Source: Utricularia gibba | Taxonomy: Eukaryota > Streptophyta > Magnoliopsida > Lamiales > Lentibulariaceae | NCBI GenBank assembly: GCA_002189035.1 | Contig: NEEC01000009.1 | Coordinates: forward strand, 1,674,001 to 1,738,000 | Direction of reading: 5' to 3' | Length of the DNA: 64,000 bases | Shown: positions 34,464 to 45,227 of the stretch, one piece after another | How the letters are laid out: every line of letters begins with the position of its first letter | Numbering within the stretch: the first letter of the stretch is position 1 | Translations under genes and position numbers: made by a program | The notes under the pieces: model-generated | Database searches by the model: none | What the model saw: only the letters and a program-made list of their open reading frames with translations | What the model was told of the DNA's origin: nothing

Positions 34464-36566
34464 ATGGATCCCGATGAATTTCGGGCGGTTTTGACGAGAT
34501 CGGGTGCTGGGATATGGGGGATGCTTGAGGCTGCGATTAAAGTAGCTACCTCGGACTACGGCGAGGAGTTGTGCCGCGGGCGAGATGGAATTATTGAGTT
34601 GCTGTACGCGCCGTCTTCGAAGGCTTGCAAGAACTGTGGTGGTGGATTTGAGAGTGGTGTAAACCACGGGCGCCGGGTGTGCAGTGACAATGTTACGAAT
34701 AGTGGCGATGATACGGATAATACAGACGGAATTCGTGAAAGAAAAAAGGGCGTTGCCGATGAAGGGTATGCAGTTAATAAAAGCTCGAGTAAGGATTACG
34801 GTAGAAGTCCGTCGACCCCTGAATCAAATCCCAGGTCTTTTACCGGTTTAGGAGATGATGGTGGCGATTTAGATTCATATGGTGGGTTGTTTGATGATGA
34901 ACAGACCAGAATTCTTAGCATAAAAGAACAGCTTGAAGACTCCCAGCAGGTTTTGACTTCAAACTCCTTTTCTAGAGCAATGTTTTGTGGAACATGATTA
35001 ATCTCTTGCTGTTCAGAGTGAAGATGGTGTGATGGAACTACTGCAAACCTTAGCTGATATGGATATAACATTTCAAGCTCTCAAGGTTAAAACTGAATTC
35101 CATGATGTTTAGTTATGTTTGTTTGAAGAACCTAGAAGTTTCTATTCTCGTCAGCAGCGGCAATGTGCATTTTTTTTTGTTTTGAAAAAACGCCATATGT
35201 TATCTAGGAAACTGATATAGGAAGGCATGTGAATCGATTGAGAAAGCATCAATCTGGTGAAGTTCGTAGATTGGTGAAGCAGCTAGTCAGGTTTCACATA
35301 AACCGCAGCTGGTTTTTATGCTTGATACATATCTCTGGAGTTTTGATCATTTCGTTGCTATCTCCATGAGTTCAGAAAGTGGAAGGAAACCGTGGATGAT
35401 TGGGTGAAGGTGAACCAGACCGAGACAACTTCGAACCTGATAGGTAATCTTCAGTATTGCGCTTTTCGTATGGCACCCAAGCTTATACATGATGTACCAT
35501 GGCAGCTAGAGATAGTTTGTTGAATGGAAATGGCTACTTCTATAAATGAGATTTAACGATCCTGCTGACAATGTTGATGGTTACAGCAGCTGTGGACTCC
35601 CCTCAGCATAACATTCCCAAAAGCCAACATAATGGGCACTACCAGGTGATTTAAACACTGCTCCTTCCTATGATCTTTCTTCTTTGTGGAGAGAGCTGAA
35701 GTAAAAATGCTCAAATGAAATTAGACGGAAGGAAAAGTGGCAGTATGGATTGAATACCATTGCTTTTTTTTTTTTTTTTTCTATCTAGGTTCCAGATTTT
35801 GGATACTCCCCGATCCATTGAGTGAGTGATGAATCTCTTTTTACCACTGAACACCTAGTTGCATGGCATTGACGTTGTTAATGTTGTATTTTTTCAATAG
35901 ATAGGTGTTCCACCTCAGAGAGAAATCATGCAGAATATGAACCAAAGAGCAAACAACCTCAATCTGCACCCCGGAGAGAAACTCCCTCCAGGCCACCACC
36001 ACCAGCTCCTAAATCTTCCTCTGCCCCACCTTCTAGGGTACTATCTATTTGTTCATCTCTGTGTCTTTTAGAAGTCAGTGATTTTAGTAGAGCTTGCACT
36101 TTCGACGTGGGTTTCCTTGCACATATATCAGCAAACTGAGCAATTGCTGAATAAACATGGTTTCTATTTCTATTGTCTCTTTCCTTGGTATTCTCAATTG
36201 TAAACAGAAACCTTTCATCACTTGACGTTTCATACTTAACCAGATCACCCCAATTTTTGCAGAGGGAAGGAGTAGATCCTGCTGTGGATGATGAGAGGTT
36301 CAATTCAGCTAGAAGGCGGCTCCATGAGAACTACCAAGAAGCTGAGAATGGTGTGCTTTCTACTCCGAAACGCCCTCTCTCCGCACTTACTCTTATCCTG
36401 ATTTTGCTTCCTGACAAACCTTTCTGTCCTGCTCATGCGAACTTCCAATCACGAAGCCAAAAAGCATAGAACCATTCAGGTGATGGACATCCATGAGATT
36501 CCAAAACCAAAGAAGGCGTTCTTCCCCAAGAACAAAGGCGGCTTCCACGGGAGGCATAATCATTGA
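34464..36566 (+). CDS. MED26: Mediator subunit 26-like protein with TFIIS N-terminal domain, 9 exons
   Basis: Exons 34464-34949, 35017-35085, 35208-35290, 35376-35443, 35587-35645, 35789-35821, 35901-36037, 36263-36350, 36457-36566; about 377 aa. Seen: [17 protein letters not shown]-terminus; [12 protein letters not shown]; the LW/TFIIS-N helical bundle ([32 protein letters not shown], then [20 protein letters not shown]); a Pro-rich linker; and a conserved C-terminal [20 protein letters not shown] with [10 protein letters not shown]. It matches plant MED26 proteins such as At5g09850 (MED26c), which link Mediator to elongation factors. Exon 6 is ambiguous: the first acceptor gives an in-frame stop unless one C is missing from 35808-35811; an acceptor 7 nt downstream, with exon 7 from 35905, restores a frame without any edit. 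Confidence 0.85.
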
Positions 36567-39281
36567 TTCCCATTATTTAACATGTTGCATTCACCATGCC
36601 GAAGGGCATTCCTGCAAAGAGTCCATACATTTGATGCAAGATACGGTACAAGTCATGGTTCATCATGCAACGTGTTTTGTCATTGTGGATTAATTATGTA
36701 AGCTGCAGTCTCGATTAAAGGGTGTCGATGTTGCTACTCAAGTTCATAGCTTTCAATACCAGAGAAGAACCCCACAAAGAGAAAGGAAGATTCCCTTCTT
36801 TGGATCAGGACCAAAGACCATGCCCCTTTTCTGAATCACTTCCTACTCCCTCAGACAGTAACACTCCTTCAGTAACCGTAAGTCTCAACTCTGAAATTCT
36901 CTTGATGATTTCCTAAAGATGGATATGCCAATTTTGTTAGAACACATGTCTCTCACATCGAAATATTTCTCAGTCCTTAACATGCTCGTTAAGTGCTATT
37001 GTTTTTTAAGCATCTCCATAATATTAAGTGCTGTTGTAGTATACTGATTGATCAATTGATGATGGGTGACACACACTTAGTTCCCAAAATGGCTTTTATT
37101 TCGAAAGTTCAGACAGTAAGAAGAGTGTCAAGTAGATGACACATACTAAAAAATCACAAATGTTGGAACTTTTTGCTTTCTCTCAGAGGTTATAAAGTGC
37201 ACAGGACAAGGCCTGGTAAGCATTAAGTATCCCATCAGAAGGCAAATTAGAACCCTCAAAACTTAACCAAAAAAGATCTATGGGAACCACTTCCCATCGA
37301 TTGCTTAGATTGCAATCAATTCAGTCGCCAGGGGACGTATTTTCTGTCTTTTTGACTGCTGTTGCAGATGTGGAAGTGCCAGCACTACAGTGCATGAGGC
37401 TTTCCAACCCCAGGTTGAATATTTGGTGAACGAAAAGGAAGAATGAGACTCACCGTGATGCACATTCACAGAAGCTAAACAAAACAAACAGAGGCACATG
37501 GGTGGGCGCCGGGCCTGAACCTTGTGCACTTTAAACATCGATATTACCAAACACCAGAACTCTGAATCTCAAAACCAATGAGCATCGTTTCCAAAATGGG
37601 TAGTATTGTGAGAGAAGGTCCTCAGCTCCTGTGGTGAAACCTTTTTGGTCTTCTAAGATAACAATGCCAAATGTTTTTGTAGACGTACGGTAGATTAGCA
37701 CCCGATACTGGTAGAAGCGAGTATCCAACAAAACTGCTGTTCATGAACCCGACATTGTTTATGTTTGTGAGACTACTGAAGACGTACCCGGTACGTGTAA
37801 CCATTTTGGAACCAGATGCGAGACTCCATAAGCCAAATGAACCGGGGTTCCAACCAGGGTTCACACCTCATCCATGGAAACTGCAATGCAGCAAAGCAAA
37901 TCATTGAAACTTTTTTTTCTTTTGACTTGTGAGGGAGTAGCAGCGACAGCGAGGGCGTGTTTGAAAGAAGAGAAATGAGACACGTTGGAGTCATATTTGA
38001 CGTGAGACAAATGTTATCCCCCAACACATTTGTATCAGATGAATACGATTGCAGACACCGGAGGTACTCCCGTCCCGATTGCCAGTTGCATATCTTGTCT
38101 GTAACCTCCGACTCTTCGTGTTTCTTGAACAGCGACTGCGTACTCGATAAGGTGCGTACACCCTTCAGAAAAACAACTACGAACGACCCTCTCAAACTTC
38201 AACCCCATCTCAGAACCTGCCTCTCGGAACTCGGGAGTACCTCGCCGGAGAACCCCACCGGTTTCCGCCCATTTTCTGGGCAGCTTTCATCTTTACCGCC
38301 TTCTTCGTTCAGCAACAAACCTGATTTGGTATCATCTTGCGCCCCCAGGAATCAGCTTGGTCAACGGATGCCAACAGAAACATGCACCGACAATTCCATA
38401 ATCACCCAGAAAACAAAAAAAGCAAATACAATTCGAACTAAAATGAGCTCAATTCGATACCGGGTGTTAATAAATTTGTAAGAATCGGACATGTTGAATT
38501 CAAACCATGGAACTGCAGACAAAAAAGTGAACACTTGCAAGAAATTAATATGACCTTCGAATAAAACAAAACAAGATGGACGTTGATAAAGTGAAAGTTT
38601 TGGATGTTAAATATCTAGACACTACACCATGAATGAGACATGTTGCATGAAAAATATTACTTAAAAAAATAAGTATCCCGAAAGATTAATTTAATACATA
38701 ATGTGTAATTAATAATATATTATCGATTATAAAGAATTTGAATCAACGATAAGTGTTAAATTCAACTACATGTGAATAATGTACCAAGCGCATCGAAATT
38801 AGTATATTATACATTTTTTAGAGCCATTTGAAAGGATGATTAACAATAGGCTCTAATGTAAGAAATGTCATCGAAAAATTAGAGAATTTTACACATTATT
38901 TCACGTGTCAATTATATTGATAAACGTTTCAAATAAATTGAATATTTATATTTAAATTACTATCATAAAGTATAATTTATAGTTCCACATCAATATGAAT
39001 GTGAAGAATATAGATATTTGATGGTTTAAGGTGATTAATCTATTGAATATTTTTAAAATATTATATAAAATAAGTAATTTTATATTTTATAATTAAAATT
39101 AAGTATTTTTTATTTTTAAACTTATAAAAAAAAAGAATCTTCACTTATTTAAAGATGTGGTGGGTCCCGCCACTGTGAAGCTTCTTTCCAGTCTCTTCCT
39201 TCGAAACTCCGACAAAAATGTGGAAGTGATATGTTATTTGGCGCTTGTTCAAATTGACCTTACTTCACAAACCTCCAAAAG
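36567..39281. other. Intergenic DNA between MED26 and MYB1
   Basis: 36567-36720 is MED26 3' UTR. 36720-38500 has mixed composition with overlapping ORFs on both strands (longest about 174 codons at 37957-38481), none with recognisable domains. 38580-39150 is AT-rich. I see no supportable gene. Confidence 0.45.
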
Positions 39282-40262
39282 CTACATGTCTCCAAACATC
39301 AAATGCCGTAAGTCCACAGTCGTCCCCGGAGTTGCCGCCGGAGGTTCCATGGCTTCCTCGGAAAACCCTACCGGATTTTCGCCGTGGTCCCATTTCTCAG
39401 CGGTTTCCAGCAATTCATTCCACCACCGGCTACTCGATGCTTCGTAGGCATCTCCTCCATTTATTGCAACATCCTCGTCGGCCAGATAGTCCAGCGACGG
39501 CGACTTTGAGAAGCGAGTGGGGTTCTGGGGAACAGCGCTTTCACCGCCGGAAAATTGAGCAGGTTTATAACGTGGGTTTCGTGTGTGGGACAACTTAAGC
39601 GGCCTTGGCTTGATGACGCTGGTTTCTTGCACGGAGTCTGATTTTTCGGTGTCGCCGTCTTCGGCAATGGCGGGGGCTGCAACCTTTTTTTGGAGGTGCG
39701 AGTTCCAGAAGTTCTTCACATCGTTGGCCGTCCTCCCGGAAGCCTCCCCGCGATCAGAGTCCACCTTAACAGATAACAGAAATGCACGTCTTCTAAGAGT
39801 TCGAACAGTGGCGCGATAATGTTTCATTTTTGTGTTAGAAAACACATTCGATCCGAATTTGAAAAAGAATCTGAGTTTCATGCTAATCGCCATGTTCATC
39901 TGATACGATATAGTTCACCAAAAAAGGGCAAGAAGGTTTACTTGTTGCCTAGAAGCTTGTGAAGGCGGATGAGCAGGTCGACTTCATCTTGGGAGAAGCG
40001 AGTTCTGTTTATATCTGGCCGCAAGTAGTTCAACCACCTCAACCGGCAGCTTTTCCGGCACCGGTTCAATCCTGAAGCGCCTCCCGGTCAGAACAAGAAG
40101 AAACGAGTAAAAGAAAACTTGTGGCTCATTCATAGTCTGCGGGCTACCTGCTCTCAATGGGACCAAGTGCCATTTTCCTTCTCCATAAGTCTCAATGCAT
40201 TTTTTCAACAGAGCATCTTCTGCCTTGCTCCATGCTCCTTTCCGTACACCTGCGGCTGCCAT
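39282..40262 (-). CDS. R2R3-MYB of the anthocyanin type (MYB1 of cluster), one frame break
   Basis: Three exons: 40262-40148 (115 nt), 40071-39942 (130 nt), 39764-39282; about 242 aa. Seen: R2 repeat ([47 protein letters not shown]), R3 with the bHLH-contact helix [15 protein letters not shown], and the eudicot anthocyanin-MYB signature ANDV followed by KNFWNSH. C-terminus: [11 protein letters not shown] (SG6-motif-like), [10 protein letters not shown], and terminal [10 protein letters not shown]. In exon 3 the frame breaks at 39735-39737 (CCC on plus): [10 protein letters not shown] and [10 protein letters not shown] lie in different frames. Restoring one base rejoins them. These proteins partner bHLH/WD40 to switch on anthocyanin genes. 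Same exon sizes as the other two MYBs here. Confidence 0.88.
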
Positions 40263-40575
40263 TTCTTAGAGAGAGAGAAAGAAAGGAAAAGGAGGATGCA
40301 ATGCAGCACACTGAATCATCTCGGGCATTAAAATATACATGAGAGCCACATTCCTCCACAGTTACCACCCTACGTGTTGAGTTCACCACCACTTGAGGTA
40401 ATCTTAACTACTCTTTCTTTATTCTTTCTGTCGTACGATCACATATGAATTTAAAATAGATAATAAATAGTGAATAGCTTAAATAATATACGGTTTATAA
40501 AATATCACATTGAAAACAAACCGTGGGCGAAGTCACCTTTTGCACTAGAAACCTCCAATCATTTTGATTAATATT

Positions 40576-40719
40576 GATATGTAATTTCTTATATAATTAA
40601 CTATTTTAATATAAAATAATGATATAAAATTGTTTGTTTTAATAATTGATATGTAATTTCTTATATAATTAACTATTTTAACATAAAATAATGATGTAAA
40701 ATCATTTGTTTTAATATTT
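40576..40719. repeat. Tandem duplication, 72-bp unit
   Basis: The unit starting GATATGTAATTTCTTATATA recurs at 40576 and 40648 with only a few differences, ending each time near TTTGTTTTAATA. Part of the same unit recurs in diverged form about 40830-40905. Directly visible. Confidence 0.85.
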
Positions 40720-40764
40720 ATATAAATAACTGATGAAATTTCATCAGTCACGTAAACATATATG

Positions 40765-40905
40765 GAAATTTAAATACACAAAAAACGTGAATAATATTAA
40801 AAAAATAAATTTAATTAATTAATATTAATATATAATTTTTTATATACTTAATTATTTCATTTTGAAATTTGACATAACATTGTTTGTTCTAATACTAACC
40901 AAATT
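40765..40905. repeat. Member of a dispersed AT-rich repeat family
   Basis: Contains AACGTGAATAATATTAAAAA, then TTAATTAATTAATAT, TATAATTTTTTATATACTTA and ends TTGTTTGTTCTAATAC. Similar word order is found near 43655-43790 and 58415-58530, suggesting copies of one short noncoding element. Confidence 0.5.
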
Positions 40906-41159
40906 CAATCATTCCAATAACAATGTGACACCTAAATAAACCACTCATTTCTTGCAGAATTGGTTTGTGTAATCCCTATTAGAGCATTCCATCTTTTTTT
41001 CACGCATTTGGGTCTGCGGGGAGTCTGAGAACCAGTTTGGATCCTTGTTGCTCCCTCCTCCCGGCCTCATACACCTCGACTCCATCTCCCAACTTAATAA
41101 GCTCTCCTGCAGCACAATCACGGGCCTAAACTGAATACCTATAAGTCCTTGACTGCTAT

Positions 41160-41650
41160 CCCTTCACTGATCGATAAGTACATTCATCTGGTGTCGCTGG
41201 TGATGGGTCCCTCCACATAGGGCCCACACACAAAAAAAAAGAAAAAAAAGAAGAGAGTTGGTGCACGGGGTTTGGTGTGCCAAACCAATGTGTGCCCTCC
41301 CCTCTCTCCCTCACACAAACACACAATAGTTGAAAAACTCTCAAGACTATTAGGTGTTTTGAGTAAGTTTTTCGGTTTCCGATGGTAGAATAGGGAAAGA
41401 AGAAAGATAGTACTCTTTACTATTCGTGTTTCTCGCCCGATAGAGTTTTCAGGGAAAGGGTAGAAAGAAATAGTAAAATCCGGTAGTTTACTGAGGTAAA
41501 TCTCTTTGTATTCACTGTGGTAAATAGTAAATTTTTCTCGAAGTTGAGTGTGGACGTTACCCTTATTTTGGGGTGAACCACGTTAAATCTCGATGTATTT
41601 TTCTTGATATTTGCGGTCAATTTTATTGTATTATATCGACTACGATCAAC
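41160..41650 (+). mobile_element. Candidate solo LTR / Copia LTR remnant
   Basis: The block ends with GGTGAACCACGTTAAATCTC followed by a T-rich tail, a pattern I associate with the 3' part of plant Copia LTRs. No flanking second LTR, primer-binding site or gag-pol sequence is visible. Edges are approximate and the call is tentative. Confidence 0.3.
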
Positions 41651-43654
41651 GGCTGACCCATCTCCAGTTCCTTTTTTTGTCCATGAAGGTGACCCTTGAA
41701 CACATGCCCCATCAGAAAAGAAGCCCTTTTTCTGCGGAACGGGGGGATGAACCAGTCGCGATCAAGGCCAGGGCCATCGCCTCAGCTGCGGCTCCTTTGT
41801 TCGTAGACATTAGATTGAACTTGTAAGAAACAGTGTTGGAATTTCGTGTTTTTAAATAATTCAGAAAACCCTTTTTTTTGAAAAAAAAAAAATCTTACAC
41901 GAGCCTATATCACAAAAGCAATGCTTTCATCTTGGTAAGGTGGGGGCCTCCAGTGGGGCCTACAAGACAAAAATAAAAAAATAGAAAATCCAGGTTTAGT
42001 GACTTTTTGTAGGGATGAACAAATTTCAGTTAATGATCGAAAAAACTGATTAAGGGAATCGAAACGGAAAATTTAGTTGGTTTCGGTTAGTGAAATTTGG
42101 CATACATTTATTTTTTAAAATAATTGAATAAATTTATGTATTTTTTTAACAATATTTTTAGAAGTCTGTTAATTTGGTAACACAACACCGTACCCAATAG
42201 TGCGATTCGATTTTAATTTTCACTTTATATATTTATATTCAGTTTCAATTAAAATTATCCTAGGAGTGTGTTTGATACATGAATAAATTAATATCACAGA
42301 CAAGAGATAGTATATAAAGAAGAGGTATATGACAATATAATTTTATTTCAATCCTTATACTTCTATTATTTTATCACATATTCATAGTATAACTTATATT
42401 GAATATCATTTATCCCATCTATCAAATATATTATAATAATAAAAAAATTTCACCCATATATTTACTGGATTCAAGGATATTTGTTTTTTTATCTATATTT
42501 ATTGGTAACTGACAAATTTGCACTTTCTGTAGTAGTTTAGAGTATTAGGATTTAATTTTTTTGGATGATTTTTTATTTATTCAATTTTAAATAACCTAAT
42601 TGCAATACACGATATGATTTTTAAGCCACACTTCTTCTCCATTGTCATCTCCATCCTCATTCAAAAATGAGATTGATATCTATTCTTTCAAATAATTCGA
42701 TATTGGGTATTTTAGAAGCGGTATTAAAAAACTTTAGTGTGCAATGGATTTGAGGATATGTAATCTTGTAAGTAATTAGATATTCGATATTGATCTATTT
42801 CGAACACCAAACATTCACTCCTGAATCATGTTATATTTCGATGTATTATTGTTTTAGTAACGCTTCCGCACTATTACACAATTTGTGCACAAAAAATTTG
42901 GGTTCGGATCCTACTATAAATCCTTTGCTTTCAACCAAAAGATCTAATAGGGGTTTGTGACTTGGGGAGAAAAATATATTGTTGTTTTGGGGGGAAAAAA
43001 TAAATACATTCTTGCTTATCTGTCCTTCGTCTCCCCCACAAATCTCAACTGAAAGTCATCTGCAGTGCTAGCTGGGTATCAGCCTATCATCATCATTCCT
43101 CGTGCTCATCTACCATTCCCATTCCTCCTCCCTCTGCATGCCTTTTAAATTTTTTGAAGAAAAGAAAACCTAATCGGAAAGTATTTGCAGTGAGTTACCC
43201 AATCTGAACTGATTCCTGTTGACTATACGACAAGGGGACGCCGACAAACCGCGCACTTTCCAAGTATCGATGGTATGGAAAATCTAGCAAGTGTCTGCTT
43301 GTTGAAAGAAGAAAAAAGATTGCAGACAATGAAGCGGTAAAAAGATTGGAAGGAAGGAAAAATAGGACCACGAGGTCACTGTGAGTGTTAACCTCCATTT
43401 GTCGGAGTCGGACTCGCTTCTGTGTTCTTCGATGTTTGGGAATTTTCATGTTTAAAGAGTTGAACATCAATCATGCCCGTGCCACGTGCTGCTGCTTCTT
43501 CGTCGAGGTTTCATCCTGTAGAAACAAAAAATAACCCGACAATTTCCGATAGCCTTGGTAAATGGAAGAACGCCCATGAACCAGAGATGTGAAAGGCTTT
43601 CAGTTACTGTAGTAATGGAGGTGGCCACTTTAAATTAACTATTCAATTGGTTAC

Positions 43655-43790
43655 ACTAATACACACTAAGTTTAATTACACAATAAATATAGATCACAAT
43701 ATAAAAAATTAAATATAATCGATTATTAATAATTTATAATTTTTTATATATTTATATTTACTGATATAAAATTGATTGTTCTAAAACATG
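43655..43790. repeat. Member of a dispersed AT-rich repeat family
   Basis: Shares the words TAATTTATAATTTTTTATAT and TGATATAAAATTGATTGTTC with the copies around 40.6-40.9 kb. Edges are not defined. Confidence 0.45.
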
Positions 43791-44212
43791 TCTTAAATTT
43801 AAACTTATTTTTGATATAGTTAAAACTTGTATTTTTTTATATGATTGTAGGTAGTACGTAAAACATACATCAATCTGGTTTTATCATCTAAGTTCAATTT
43901 ATCTTATTTTTTAACCGAAAGTAAAACCAATACAAGATCAAAACCAACTTGCCAAAGTGCAGAAACTCAGCCTGATGTGCTAGAGCATCTGAATCGTCTA
44001 GGTTTTGATGGTTATTAGTGTTTCTTTTTTTGTTGTTTGAATCTTGGATGGCACCCAGAGAAGTGGCTTCGTTCAGCATTGGCTACGCTCAGATGTGGAA
44101 GACGTGAGCCATGTGGTCTTCCTGAGTTGTGTTCGTGTGATGCGGTTCTGTTGTTGTTGAGCAGCATATAGTCCTCCTCGTACCTCTTCTCATCATGCTT
44201 CATTGAAGAATA

Positions 44213-45227
44213 ATGGATAAGCCCTTTACCGGTGTACGGAAGGGAGCATGGAGCGCGGCGGAGGACGCCCTCCTGAGGAAGTGTGTTGAATCTTATGGAG
44301 AAGGAAAGTGGCACTTGGTTCCACTGAGAGCAGGTAAACTCTGTGCAACACATAAGTTTGCCAAGTTGATGAAGGACACATGGGAGGGTTTTGCCGTGCA
44401 GGACTCAACCGGTGCCGGAAGAGCTGCAGGCTACGGTGGCTAAACTATCTGCGCCCGAACATAAACCGGGCTTGGTTCTCGGAGGACGAAGTTGATCTTC
44501 TCATCCGCCTTCATAAGCTTCTGGGCAACAAGTAGTTTGCTTTCTTTCCCTTTTGCTCCTTCGTGCATCATCTAACGAATGGTGATGAAACTGGTTTGCA
44601 GATGGACTCTGATCGCCGGCAGGCTGCCGGGGAGGACTGCGAACGACGTGAAGAACTTCTGGAACTCGCATGTTCACAAGAAGGCCGCCACCGCCACCGA
44701 CGTGTCGACAACGTTTCTCCCGAAAGAGAAGACCGGCGTTGTCATCAAACCCAAACCCCTTCGTGTGTCTGCAACACAAAGCGCACGTGCTCCCTTGGAT
44801 AAAGGGTCTCTTCTAGGAACATCTACAAACAAGAACCCTAATTTATCAAACCGTGGGAAGAAGCAAATGGGTTTGCTAATGGAACGCCGACGAGCTTCCG
44901 GTTGAGCGAGGTGCTGCAAACGGCAACACAGGAAGGGAAGCAACCCCGTGTGCTTCTTTAGAAAAAACTCCGCTTTTGGAAAGCAGTTGCGTTGCTGTTA
45001 ACCCTAGTTTTCCGACATCAGGTGATGAGGTCATCAAAGACGGAGGAGGAGAAGGCTTTTATGGATCACCGAGTAGCTGGTGGTGGCCGGAGAATGCAAC
45101 AGCATACGATGGGTGCCGAAACCTAAATTCACTGGATTTCTCCGAGCCTCTGGATCCAGTCCCGGAGGCGGAGGCGATGACGGTGGACGATGTCGACTTG
45201 CTGCATCTACTGTTTCAAGTCTCTTGA
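44213..45227 (+). CDS. R2R3-MYB of the anthocyanin type (MYB2 of cluster), disrupted C-terminal region
   Basis: Exons 44213-44333 (121 nt), 44402-44531 (130 nt), 44602-45227. The MYB domain is intact: [69 protein letters not shown]. An SG6-like [11 protein letters not shown] follows. The open frame then stops at 44905, but the expected C-terminus ([19 protein letters not shown]) is read from another frame starting before 44976. Two single-base losses, near AAA 44848-44850 and CCCC 44944-44947, would give one 292-aa frame. Either this is sequence error or the gene makes a truncated MYB lacking its activation region. It is divergently oriented to MYB1. Confidence 0.82.

Larger units (their letters stand above)
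40263..44212. other. Long AT-rich spacer between MYB1 and MYB2
   Basis: Divergent MYB promoters lie at the two ends. The interior carries a 72-bp tandem duplication (40576-40719), related AT-rich repeat copies (about 40765-40905 and 43655-43790), and a candidate LTR remnant (about 41160-41650). No credible protein-coding gene is seen; ORFs at 41611-41826 and 43195-43470 have no recognisable homology. Confidence 0.5.

Noticed and set aside
37773-38195. 140-codon minus-strand ORF and a 174-codon plus ORF at 37957-38481
   Set aside because: No motif recognised, mutually overlapping, no splice-compatible neighbours that extend them.
43195-43470. 91-codon minus ORF upstream of MYB2
   Set aside because: Low complexity, no homology recognised, isolated in AT-rich spacer.
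44563-44802. Alternative-frame ORF across MYB2 exon 3
   Set aside because: Does not join the MYB domain; the frame giving [16 protein letters not shown] is the coding one.
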